Source of the DNA: Flavonifractor sp. An10
GTDB taxonomy: Bacteria; Bacillota; Clostridia; Oscillospirales; Oscillospiraceae
Reading direction: 5' to 3'
Length of the DNA stretch: 64,000 bases
Assembly: GCF_002161215.1 (NCBI RefSeq)
Contig: NZ_NFMB01000006.1
Span: 248,001 to 312,000 of the forward strand
Shown here: positions 1 to 8,476 of the stretch, one piece after another
Layout of the letters: the number at the start of each line of letters is the position of its first letter
How positions within the stretch are numbered: position 1 is the stretch's first letter
Program-made: the position numbers and the translations under genes
Notes under the pieces: model-generated
The model's database searches: none
Seen by the model: only the letters and a program-made list of their open reading frames with translations
What the model was told of the DNA's origin: nothing

Positions 1-740
1 CCGCCCACACCGCCTTCCCGCCCAGCCCGCACTCCGTCTTTCTGGATCTCTCGGATCAGATGTCGGAGACCGCCGCCCACTGGGCGGAGCTGGGGGTGAC
101 CTTTGACGCCATCTACAGCGGCTTTCTGGGCTCGGCCGGCCAGATCGCCCAGATTGAGGCATTTTACCGGCAGTTCCGCCGGGCGGACACCCTGGTGCTG
201 GTGGATCCGGTGATGGGCGACCACGGGAAGCCCTACCGCACCTACACGCCGGAGCTGTGCCGCCGCATGGAGGAGCTGGCCGCCCAGGCCGACGTGATCA
301 CCCCCAATCTCACCGAGGCCTCCCTGCTGCTGGGGGAGGACTACACCTCCTGCCCCGGGGACGAGGCCGGCCTGCGGGCCTGGCTGGAGCGGCTGAGCCT
401 GGACGGGCAGCGCTCCGTGGTGCTCACGGGGGTGGGGCTGCACCCCGGCGTGACCGGCGCGGGCTGCTTCGACCGGGAGACCGGCCGGATCTCCTTCGCC
501 ATGGCCCGGCAGGAGCCCGCCCGCTTCTCCGGCACCGGGGATCTCTTCGCCAGCGTGCTGCTGGGCTCCCTGCTGCGGGGGGAGGGCCTGGCCGACGCCT
601 CCCAGCGGGCGGCGGATTTTGTCCAGCACTGTGTGGCCTATACCCTGGCCGTGGGCACTCCCCTGCCGGAGGGCGTCCAGTTTGAGCCCCTGCTGGGCGA
701 GCTGATGGGCCCCGCCCCCAGCCGTACAGATGTTCGTTGA
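1..740 (+). CDS. pdxK: pyridoxal/pyridoxamine kinase, 3' part (5' end outside window)
   Basis: PfkB/ribokinase-type kinase that would phosphorylate pyridoxal, pyridoxamine or pyridoxine with ATP in the B6 salvage pathway; cytoplasmic. The reading frame is open from base 3, so the N-terminus lies outside the window. Visible motifs are DPVMGDHGKPY (substrate/Mg region), ITPNLTEASLLLG and the C-terminal anion-hole motif FSGTGDLFAS, whose Asp is the catalytic base in this family. The ending at TGA 738-740 fits the family's length. A thiamin or hydroxymethylpyrimidine kinase is less likely because of the DAIYSGFLGS segment typical of pyridoxamine kinases. Confidence 0.85.
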   Translation, partial: AHTAFPPSPHSVFLDLSDQMSETAAHWAELGVTFDAIYSGFLGSAGQIAQIEAFYRQFRRADTLVLVDPVMGDHGKPYRTYTPELCRRMEELAAQADVITPNLTEASLLLGEDYTSCPGDEAGLRAWLERLSLDGQRSVVLTGVGLHPGVTGAGCFDRETGRISFAMARQEPARFSGTGDLFASVLLGSLLRGEGLADASQRAADFVQHCVAYTLAVGTPLPEGVQFEPLLGELMGPAPSRTDVR

Positions 741-812
741 CAGACAATATGCAATGATATATGCAGGGTAAAGTCCCGGTCAGGATCGGGTAAAACCCCG
801 GTATATAAGGCT

Positions 813-868
813 CTTTCCACATTGTCCACAGGGTTATCCACATCGCTTTTCCACCGCGTTTGTCCACA
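813..868 (+). promoter_or_regulatory. array of five DnaA-box-like 9-mers
   Basis: Five 9-mers resembling the DnaA box lie head to tail in one orientation: CTTTCCACA 813-821, TTGTCCACA 822-830, TTATCCACA 834-842 (perfect consensus), TTTTCCACC 847-855 and TTGTCCACA 860-868. Start-to-start spacing is 9, 12, 13 and 13 bp. The array fills the space between the kinase gene and mnmE. What it does is not shown: candidate roles are a DnaA-regulated promoter, a DnaA titration site, or an origin-related array. Confidence 0.55.
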
Positions 869-988
869 GATATGCAGATTCCGGTTGACATAAGCAAAGT
901 CAAGGGAAATTTGTCCGGCGGATTCGCCAATCTTTTTCCGCCGCCCGGCCTGCGCCGGGCGGCGGCCGTGTCTCGTTGAGGTGAGAAT

Positions 989-2359
989 ATGTCCCAAACC
1001 ATCGCTGCCATTGCCACGCCCCCCGCCCCCAGCGCCATCGGCATCCTGCGCCTGAGCGGAGACGGCGCCATCGAGGCCGCCGCCGCCGTGTTCCGCCCCA
1101 CCGGCGGAAAGTCCCTGGCGGAGTATGAGAGCCGCCGGCTGGTCTACGGCACCCTGCTGGGCCCCGACGGTGCCCCCATCGACCAGGCCCTGGCCACCAT
1201 CTCCCGGGCGCCCCGCAGCTATACCGGGGAGGACACGGCGGAGTTTCAGTGCCACGGCTCGCCGGCGGTGCTCCAGCTGGGGCTGGAGGCCCTGTTTGCC
1301 CAGGGGGTGCGGCAGGCCGGGCCGGGGGAGTTCACCCGGCGGGCCTTCCTCAACGGCAAGCTGGATCTGACCCAGGCGGAGGCGGTGGCGGATCTCATCG
1401 ACGCGGAGACCCCCGCCGCCGTGCGGCAGGCCGCCGGGCAGCTCTCCGGCGCCCTGGGCCGCCGGGTGGGGGCAATCTACGACGGCCTGGTGGATCTCAT
1501 GGCCCACTTCCACGCGGTGCTGGACTACCCCGACGAGGACATCGACCCCTTCCGGGCGGACACCATCCGGGCGGGGCTGGAGGAGGCCCGGGCGGGCCTG
1601 TCCGCCCTGCTGGCCACCTATGAGCGGGGGCGGTACATCGCCGGCGGGGTGCCCTGCGTGCTGGTGGGGCGGCCCAACGCGGGCAAGTCCTCCCTGCTCA
1701 ACGCCCTGGTGGGCTACGACCGGGCCATCGTCACCGACGTGCCCGGCACCACCCGGGACACGGTGGAGGCCCGGTGCAGACTGGGCGGGGTGGTGCTCAA
1801 GCTCATCGACACCGCCGGCCTGCGGGACACGGAGGATGCGGTGGAGCGCATCGGCGTGGCGCGCAGCAGGGCCGCCCTGGAGGAGGCCCGGCTGGCCCTG
1901 CTGGTGGTGGACGGGTCGGAGCCCCTGACGGCCGAGGACTTGGCCGCCATGGACGAGGCCGAAAAGGCCCCCCGGGTGCTCTGCCTGGTGAACAAGTCCG
2001 ACCGGCCCCCGGCGGCGGATGTGGAGGCGCTGCGCCGCCGCTTCCCCAACCTGCGGGTGGTGAGCGCCGCCACCGGCGCGGGCCTGGAGGAGCTGGAGGG
2101 GGACATCGCGTCCCTCTTCCCCACCGGCGGGGCGGAGGCGGCCGGGGAGCTGCTCACCAACGCCCGCCAGGCCGAGGCCGCCCGCCGGGCCCTGGCGGGG
2201 GTGGAGCGGGCCGGGGAGAGCCTGGCGGCGGGGATCACCCCCGACGCCCTGCTCACCGATGTGGAGGAGGCCCTGTCCGCCCTGGGAGAGCTCACCGGGG
2301 CCAGCGTGCGGGAGGATGTGACCGCCCGCATCTTCCAGCGGTTCTGCGTGGGCAAGTAG
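989..2359 (+). CDS. mnmE: tRNA uridine-5-carboxymethylaminomethyl(34) synthesis GTPase MnmE
   Basis: GTPase that, with MnmG, modifies U34 of tRNAs reading NNA/NNG codons. The 456-residue length is normal. The N-terminal formyl-THF-binding domain is followed by a helical domain interrupted by a G domain with GRPNAGKSS (P-loop), DVPGTTRD, DTAGL and NKSD. The protein ends in the diagnostic Cys-x-Gly-Lys tail (FCVGK). ATG at 989 has a GAGGTGAG ribosome-binding site just upstream. MnmG, often the next gene in Firmicutes, is not downstream; instead a terminator follows at once. Confidence 0.97.
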   Translation: MSQTIAAIATPPAPSAIGILRLSGDGAIEAAAAVFRPTGGKSLAEYESRRLVYGTLLGPDGAPIDQALATISRAPRSYTGEDTAEFQCHGSPAVLQLGLEALFAQGVRQAGPGEFTRRAFLNGKLDLTQAEAVADLIDAETPAAVRQAAGQLSGALGRRVGAIYDGLVDLMAHFHAVLDYPDEDIDPFRADTIRAGLEEARAGLSALLATYERGRYIAGGVPCVLVGRPNAGKSSLLNALVGYDRAIVTDVPGTTRDTVEARCRLGGVVLKLIDTAGLRDTEDAVERIGVARSRAALEEARLALLVVDGSEPLTAEDLAAMDEAEKAPRVLCLVNKSDRPPAADVEALRRRFPNLRVVSAATGAGLEELEGDIASLFPTGGAEAAGELLTNARQAEAARRALAGVERAGESLAAGITPDALLTDVEEALSALGELTGASVREDVTARIFQRFCVGK

Positions 2360-2382
2360 GCGCGAAGCAAACAGGCAGAGAA

Positions 2383-2418
2383 AAACGGCCCGGATTCCAA
2401 AGGGAATCCGGGCCGTTT
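2383..2418 (+). terminator. mnmE terminator hairpin
   Basis: Perfect 16-bp stem (arms 2383-2398 and 2403-2418, AAAG loop) ending in TTT. An almost identical hairpin at 2581-2616 flanks the other side of the repeat element, differing by one compensated T-A to C-G pair. Confidence 0.75.
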
Positions 2419-2451
2419 CAGCGTGTCGAAAAAGGCTTTTTCGACACGCTG
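2419..2451. repeat. 33-bp palindrome of repeat-element ends
   Basis: Perfect 16-bp inverted repeat (2419-2434 and 2436-2451) around one central base. Each arm reads CAGCGTGTCGAAAAAG, which is the left end of the element at 8163 and the inverted right end of the element at 57721. It looks like two element ends joined with nothing between them. Confidence 0.7.
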
Positions 2452-2576
2452 ACAAACTTTTTGAAACTTCAAAAAGTTTCAAAAAGTTGTTTGATCCGAC
2501 GCGAAAGGGAACCCTGACGGTTCCCTTTCACACTTTCCTTCCCTCCGAACCCTTCGGTTGGTGGGTTTATCGACAT
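2452..2576 (-). repeat. hairpin repeat, second family (copy G)
   Basis: About 125 bp without coding potential. It contains a perfect 11-bp stem (2503-2513 / 2519-2529) with loop CTGAC and a longer T/A-rich hairpin at about 2457-2495. The reverse complement matches 59390-59500 in order of blocks: TGTCGA end, GGGTTCGGAGGGAA, GTGTGAAAG stem, then a terminal hairpin. Confidence 0.6.
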
Positions 2577-2580
2577 CCGG

Positions 2581-2616
2581 AAACGGCCCGGACTCCCTTC
2601 GGAGTCCGGGCCGTTT
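2581..2616 (-). terminator. terminator hairpin of the SLH protein gene
   Basis: Perfect 16-bp stem (2581-2596 / 2601-2616) with loop CTTC, flanked by A and T runs, so it can act on either strand. It lies just past the stop codon of the minus-strand gene at 2635. Confidence 0.75.
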
Positions 2617-2634
2617 GGGCTTTGACCGCAATAT

Positions 2635-4950
2635 TTACAGCAGGATCACCAGGGTGGCCACGAAGCGGTTGCCGCTGTAGTCGCCGAAGAGCTGCACCCG
2701 GTCGTCCTTCGACAGGCGGCGCAGGCTGGTGGAGCCGCCGTCGGCGGTGAGAAAGCTGGCCCCCGACACGTCCACGGTGAGGGTGCCCCCGTCGGAGAGG
2801 CGGACGCGCAGGGTCTCGTCCCGGGTGTCGGTCTCCAGGACGGTGCCCTCCAGCCGGGTGTTCCGGCCGGCGTCCTCATAGGCGGTGATGGACTCCACCA
2901 CGCCGTTGTGAACCACCAGCTCCACCCAGTCGTCCGCATTCAGCTCCTCCGCGTCGATGGAGCGGCCGTCCCGGGTGGCGGGCGCGGCGCTGTCCACCTC
3001 GTAGGTGACGGCGGAGCCGTCGCTGAGGCGCACGTCCAGGGTGACCGTCCCGCCCCGCCGGGCAGTCCGGGTGACGGTGCCGGTGACGGTAATGCTCTGG
3101 GCCTGGGCCTCCACGGCGGTCACCCGCCCGCCCTGGAGTGTGAGCACCACCGTGTCGCCGGTGCGCAGGGACTCCAGGGAGCCGGCCTGGCCGTCCCGGG
3201 TCACGGTGGGGGGCGCGGCGGCGTCCGCCGTCACGGAGGCGGTCTCGCCGCCGTCGGTGCGCACCCGCAGGGTGATCACGTCCCCGTAGGAGATGGCGTC
3301 CAGGACGCCCTTGACCGTGTTGGCCGCGCCGGGATAGGCGTCCATCCAGGTGACATAGCCGTTGGAGAGGCGGAGGGTGGCGAAGGCGCCCGCCGGCACA
3401 TCCGACAGCCGTGCCGTCTTCCCGTTGTAGCGGACGGCGGCCTGGTCGGTGAGCAGGTAGGCCGTGTTGCGCCCGCTCACCATATCGGTCAGGGCCAGGC
3501 CGTTCTGGGGATTGGTAACCACGGTCTGAACCGTGCCCTGGAGATACTGGGTGCCGGTGTCCACCGACACGGCGGTGAGGCGTCCCTCGCTGTCGTTGGA
3601 CACCCGCAGATTGACATAACAGCCCTCGTACCGGTCGGACATGCTGCCGGCGACGCCGTCCACGGTGACCGCCGTGCCGGAGGGCAGGGTATACCGCGCC
3701 TCCCCGCCGTCAAAGGCGGTGACGGTGAGGGTCTGGCTGCCGGAGCGGCCGTCCACCGCCCGGAGGATGCCCTCCTCGGTGCGGCCGCCGCTGGAGAGCT
3801 GGAGGGCTGCCAGGTGGCCCATGGCGTCCACCTGGCAGGCGGCGGTGGTGTAGCCGCCCTGATTGCTGAGCACCTGGGCGGGAATGGAGACGCCGTCGGC
3901 CTGGATGGCGGTGAAGCGGTCGATCTCCAGCCGGCGGGACACGCCGTTCACGTCCAGGGTCACGCTCCCGGGCTCAATGTCGGTGACGGTGCCGGTGTAT
4001 GCAGTGACGGCGCCGCCCAGGCGCACCGACAGGACTGAGCCGTTCCCGTCCAGGTTCACCCGGGCATAGGTGCCCGTCTGGAGCAGGCTCAAAGGCTCGG
4101 CAGAGGCGCGCATGTTGTTCTCGTAGATGGTCACGCCGGCGGGGAGGGTGACGGTCTGGGTGCCGGTGATGGTGCTGGTCAGGGTGAGGGAGATGCCGCC
4201 GGCGCCGTCCTCCGCCGCCTGGGTGATGGTGCCCCCCACCCAGTCGTAGTCGGTGTAGGCGGGCAGCTCGGCATAGAGCCCCCGCTCCTCCATGAAGTCC
4301 ATGGCCCGGCGGAGCATGGTGGCCATCTCCGCCCGGGTCAGGGAGCTCTTGGGCAGGAAGCAGTTGGCCTCATTGCCCCGGACGATGCCGTATGTATCCA
4401 GCAGGTAGACATAGGGCTGCAGGGCGGCGGAGATGGAGCTGGTGTCCGCGAAGTCCATGGGGTAGGTGCTCAGGTTTTTCGCCATGGCGTCCAGCTGCAT
4501 GGCCCGCACCAGATACATGGCCAGGCTCTCCCGGCTGATGGTCTTGAGCAGGCCGTCGTCCGCGCTCAGGGCCCGCAGCTCGGTCACGGAGAGGATGCCG
4601 GTCTCCAGGCACACGGCCATCTCCTCCGCGGCCCAGGAGTAGAGGCTGTCCGGGAGGAGCTCCGCCAGCTCGTCCGCCCAGTCGGCGGCGATAGCGGCCT
4701 TGTCCTCCTCGCTGACGCCGGCGGCCCGGGAGCAGAACAGCAGGGCCTCGCAGGCGGTCATCTTCTGGTCGGGGGCAAAGGTGGTGGCGCTGGTGCCCTT
4801 GACCACTCCCTGGGCGGCCAGATACTCCACGTCGTCCCGGGCCCAGTGGCCCACCATGTCGGAAAATCCGGCCGCGGAGGCGGATACGGTCAGCAGGGAG
4901 ACCGCCGTCAGCACGGCCAGCGCCAGAGACAGGATTCTCCTTCCTTTCAT
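2635..4950 (-). CDS. SLH-domain surface protein with repeated beta modules
   Basis: A 771-residue secreted protein, probably held to the cell wall. A signal peptide covers about residues 1-26 (cut near SASA-AG). Three SLH-type segments follow: GFSDMVGHWARDDVEYL (about 28-75), a more divergent one (about 100-150), and DFADTSSISAALQPYVYLL with the TRAEMATMLRR end (about 165-220). The rest, about 540 residues, is a series of beta-rich units of roughly 60 residues with recurring G-T-V-x-x-I/V and S-V-T-L-D patterns, with no catalytic motif that I recognise. ATG at 4950 has GGGAGG upstream. Function beyond surface anchoring is unknown. Confidence 0.85.
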   Translation of the reverse strand: MKGRRILSLALAVLTAVSLLTVSASAAGFSDMVGHWARDDVEYLAAQGVVKGTSATTFAPDQKMTACEALLFCSRAAGVSEEDKAAIAADWADELAELLPDSLYSWAAEEMAVCLETGILSVTELRALSADDGLLKTISRESLAMYLVRAMQLDAMAKNLSTYPMDFADTSSISAALQPYVYLLDTYGIVRGNEANCFLPKSSLTRAEMATMLRRAMDFMEERGLYAELPAYTDYDWVGGTITQAAEDGAGGISLTLTSTITGTQTVTLPAGVTIYENNMRASAEPLSLLQTGTYARVNLDGNGSVLSVRLGGAVTAYTGTVTDIEPGSVTLDVNGVSRRLEIDRFTAIQADGVSIPAQVLSNQGGYTTAACQVDAMGHLAALQLSSGGRTEEGILRAVDGRSGSQTLTVTAFDGGEARYTLPSGTAVTVDGVAGSMSDRYEGCYVNLRVSNDSEGRLTAVSVDTGTQYLQGTVQTVVTNPQNGLALTDMVSGRNTAYLLTDQAAVRYNGKTARLSDVPAGAFATLRLSNGYVTWMDAYPGAANTVKGVLDAISYGDVITLRVRTDGGETASVTADAAAPPTVTRDGQAGSLESLRTGDTVVLTLQGGRVTAVEAQAQSITVTGTVTRTARRGGTVTLDVRLSDGSAVTYEVDSAAPATRDGRSIDAEELNADDWVELVVHNGVVESITAYEDAGRNTRLEGTVLETDTRDETLRVRLSDGGTLTVDVSGASFLTADGGSTSLRRLSKDDRVQLFGDYSGNRFVATLVILL

Positions 4951-5021
4951 TGTACGTACCTCCCTTTTGCAAGGTTTCCATAACTACAGTATAGCCGCTC
5001 CCCGGGAAAAAAGCAACCTGC

Positions 5022-5057
5022 AAAAAGCGCCCCGAAATCCCATGGATTCCGGGGCGC
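5022..5057 (-). terminator. terminator of the AI-2E-family gene
   Basis: 14-bp stem with one mismatch (5027-5040 / 5044-5057) followed on the minus strand by five T (complement of 5022-5026). Confidence 0.75.
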
Positions 5058-5104
5058 AGGTTGCCGTTCGCTGTCGCTGCCTGAGTGCCCGGCGGGGAGC
5101 GGGC

Positions 5105-6235
5105 TCACCCCTTCCGCTCCGGCCCGTCCAGGCGCTTGCGCACATTCCGGCGCAGCAGGGTGTAGAGGATGGAGGCGATGGGGACGCTGAGCAGCACGCC
5201 CAGCAGGCTGCCCACGCTGGCGCCCACGGTGACGGCGGCCAGCACCCACAGCCCGGGCAGGCCGATGGAGGTGCCCACCACCTTGGGGTAGATCACATTT
5301 CCCTCGAACTGCTGGAGGATGATGAGGAAGATCAGGAAGATCAGGGCCTTGACGGGGGAGACCACCAGCAGCAGCAGGGCGGAGACAATGGCGCCGATAT
5401 AGGCCCCCGCCACCGGGATGATGGCGGACGCGCCCACGATCACGCCGATGAGGGGGGCGTAATCCGCCTGGATGAAGAGCATCCCCACGGCGGTCAGGCC
5501 GCCGATGATGCAGGCCTCGGTGAGCTGTCCGGTGACAAAGCGGGTAAAGGTGTCCGCGGTGAGATGCACCACGTCTGAGACCGGGCCGGCGATCCTGGCG
5601 GGCACATAGGCCCGGAACACCCGGCGGCACTGGCGCAGCAGCTTCTCCTGGCCGGAGAGCATATAGATGGAGAACACGACGGCCAGCACCCCCGTCACCA
5701 CGGCGGACACCAGGCTGCTGGTGACAGAGGCCAGCAGTTGGGGCCCTGTGTCGGACAGGAAGGTGAGCACCTGGTCAAACAGCCCGCTGAGCTTCTCGTT
5801 CAGCCAGGAGAGATCCAGGGTCTCCGCGTCCAGATGCAGCTGATCAATGATCTGGTTGTAGCCGGACTGGAGGTTGGTCAGGTACCCGCTCAGATTGAGC
5901 ACAAAGGTCTGGATGCTCTCCGCGAATTTCGGCAGCACATAGGCAAAAATGGCGGTGATCACCGCGATGAGAGCCAGGTAGGAGGAGAGCACCGCCAGCG
6001 GGCGGGCGGCCTTCCTGGCCCGGGTGCTGCCCAGGCCCCGCAGATAGAGCCGGTGGAAGAAGCGGCAGGGCCGGTTGAGCACAAAGGCGATGGCAAAGCC
6101 GATGAGCAGCGGCTGGAGCACGCCCAGCACCCACATCACCGCCTGTCCGATCACATCCAGGCGGGCCAGCACCACCACCAGCACCACCGCGTAGGTGATG
6201 ATGAACAGGATACTTTTCAGCAGTTTTTTGTCCAT
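5105..6235 (-). CDS. AI-2E family (YtvI/PerM-type) membrane transporter
   Basis: A 376-residue polytopic membrane protein of the AI-2E/UPF0118 family. An N-terminal hydrophobic pair (LLKSILFIITYAVVLVVVL and the GVLQPLLIGFAIAFVLN segment) is followed by a long extracytoplasmic stretch rich in helices (about 100-170), then four to five more membrane segments with family motifs such as GASAIIPVAGAYIGAI and FEGNVIYPKVVG. Family members have been linked to autoinducer-2 export or Na+/H+ antiport, so the substrate cannot be told from sequence. It is a single gene with its own terminator, and ATG 6235 has GGAG upstream. Confidence 0.88.
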   Translation of the reverse strand: MDKKLLKSILFIITYAVVLVVVLARLDVIGQAVMWVLGVLQPLLIGFAIAFVLNRPCRFFHRLYLRGLGSTRARKAARPLAVLSSYLALIAVITAIFAYVLPKFAESIQTFVLNLSGYLTNLQSGYNQIIDQLHLDAETLDLSWLNEKLSGLFDQVLTFLSDTGPQLLASVTSSLVSAVVTGVLAVVFSIYMLSGQEKLLRQCRRVFRAYVPARIAGPVSDVVHLTADTFTRFVTGQLTEACIIGGLTAVGMLFIQADYAPLIGVIVGASAIIPVAGAYIGAIVSALLLLVVSPVKALIFLIFLIILQQFEGNVIYPKVVGTSIGLPGLWVLAAVTVGASVGSLLGVLLSVPIASILYTLLRRNVRKRLDGPERKG

Positions 6236-6376
6236 AGCAGCTCCTGGTTTCCATAAGATTCACAGGCGAAGGATTTCTTCCTCTCCACTATAGCACGGCC
6301 CGGATTCCACCGTCAACGGAAAACAGGCGTTTTAAGTAAAGTTTAATAAAACCTTCCGCAGGGCGAAAAATTTCCC

Positions 6377-6405
6377 TTGACAACCGGCGGCGCCGCCGCT
6401 ATAAT
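6377..6405 (+). promoter_or_regulatory. promoter of nifS-iscU
   Basis: Textbook housekeeping promoter: TTGACA (6377-6382), 17-bp spacer, TATAAT (6400-6405), 47 bases before the start codon. The downstream leader (6406-6440) is A/T-rich. Confidence 0.85.
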
Positions 6406-6452
6406 CATAGTAAACAGATATGAATTTAGTATTTTAGAAGGGAGCGACATCC

Positions 6453-7652
<1,200 letters not shown>

Positions 7653-7668
7653 GAAAGGAGTTTTCAAT

Positions 7669-8112
7669 ATGCTGTATTCTGATAAAGTGATGGATCATTT
7701 CGAGCACCCCCGCAACGTGGGCAGCCTCCCCGGTGCCAACGCCGTGGGCCAGGTGGGCAACCCCAAGTGCGGCGACATCATGAAGATGTACCTGAACATC
7801 GACGAGGACGGCGTGATCACCGACGTGAAGTTCCAGACCTTTGGCTGCGGCTCGGCCATCGCCACCTCCTCCATGGCCACCGAGATGATCAAGGGCAAGA
7901 CCATCCAGCAGGCCATGGAGCTGACCAACGCCGCCGTGGCGGAGGCCCTGGACGGCCTGCCCGCCTACAAAATGCACTGCTCCGTGCTGGCCGAGGAGGC
8001 CATCAAGGCCGCCCTGGCGGACTACTACCGCCGCCGGGGGGAGGCGGTGCCCGAGAACCTCCGCCTCCCCTGCGGCGGCGAGGAGCACGGCTGCTGCTCC
8101 TGCGGGGCCTGA
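7669..8112 (+). CDS. iscU: Fe-S cluster scaffold IscU/NifU-like protein
   Basis: Scaffold on which NifS-derived sulfur and iron are built into clusters before transfer to apoproteins. It has 147 residues with the three scaffold cysteines in GNPKCGD, TFGCGSA and MHCSVLAEEA. ATG 7669 is chosen because GAAAGGAG lies 8 bases upstream; an upstream in-frame start at 7642 would sit inside nifS. Unusually, the C-terminus carries a Cys-rich tail (CGGEEHGCCSCGA) with four cysteines beyond the usual IscU end. Confidence 0.95.
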   Translation: MLYSDKVMDHFEHPRNVGSLPGANAVGQVGNPKCGDIMKMYLNIDEDGVITDVKFQTFGCGSAIATSSMATEMIKGKTIQQAMELTNAAVAEALDGLPAYKMHCSVLAEEAIKAALADYYRRRGEAVPENLRLPCGGEEHGCCSCGA

Positions 8113-8134
8113 CGCCCCCGCTTTCCCCCTGAAA

Positions 8135-8162
8135 AGCCCCGGAACCATCCGGTTCCGGGGCT
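8135..8162 (+). repeat. 28-bp hairpin, first of two identical copies flanking element A
   Basis: Perfect 12-bp stem with ATCC loop just after iscU. The same 28 bases recur at 8378-8405. This copy has no T-run, because the repeat element follows immediately. Confidence 0.75.
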
Positions 8163-8377
8163 CAGCGTGTCGAAAAAGCGGCTTTGCCGCTTTTTCGAGA
8201 AAAGTTGCATGGCGGAAGGGGTTCGTTTTCTTGCGAAAAAGTCACCCCTTCCGCCATGAGAAGGGTCATTTCCGAGGCGCATGTCCCCGGAAATGACGGA
8301 TTTTCATTTGATTCCTGCGGCTACGGCCGCAGGAACTCTGCGAGGCTTTCCCTTACGGAAGGTTTTTCGACAGCCTC
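8163..8377 (+). repeat. structured dispersed element, copy A
   Basis: About 215 bp lying between iscU and its terminator. It has four hairpins in order. P1: 12-bp stem 8170-8181/8187-8198. P2: 12-bp stem 8210-8221/8245-8256 with an inner hairpin and TGAGAAG after it. P3: 10-bp stem 8265-8274/8288-8297, loop containing GCGCATGTC. P4: CCTGCGGC stem at about 8314-8333. The tail GAACTCTGCGAGGCTTT (8333-8349) and an inverted TTTTTCGACA end follow. Copies at 57721 (B), 54391 (C, inverted) and 26137 (D, partial) share the architecture with different but still paired stems. Confidence 0.75.
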
Positions 8378-8409
8378 AGCCCCGGAACCATCCGGTTCCG
8401 GGGCTTTTT
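8378..8409 (+). terminator. terminator of nifS-iscU (second copy of the 28-bp hairpin)
   Basis: The stem of 8135-8162 repeated exactly at 8378-8405, here followed by TTTTT. It probably ends transcription after the repeat element, so element A would form part of the iscU 3' untranslated region. Confidence 0.75.
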
Positions 8410-8411
8410 CC

Positions 8412-8440
8412 TTGACAGAGGCCGTCGGTTGGCATAAAAT
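8412..8440 (+). promoter_or_regulatory. promoter of metNI
   Basis: TTGACA (8412-8417), 17-bp spacer, TAAAAT (8435-8440), 36 bases before the GTG start of metN. No riboswitch fits in the short leader. Confidence 0.75.
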
Positions 8441-8476
8441 AACGGGGATATTTGAACGTTAGAGGAGTCGGGGTCT

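Noticed and set aside
885-912. Promoter TTGACA at 885-890 for mnmE
   Set aside because: No acceptable -10 hexamer at 16-18 bases; not strong enough to annotate.
638-2482. Long minus-strand open frame opposite mnmE
   Set aside because: Low-complexity Gly/His/Val-rich translation typical of the antisense of GC-rich genes; mnmE on the plus strand is certain.
8163-8377. CRISPR array or tRNA cluster in the repeat-rich intergenic regions
   Set aside because: No regular repeat-spacer pattern and no cloverleaf or T-loop motif; the repeats are palindromic and singly placed.
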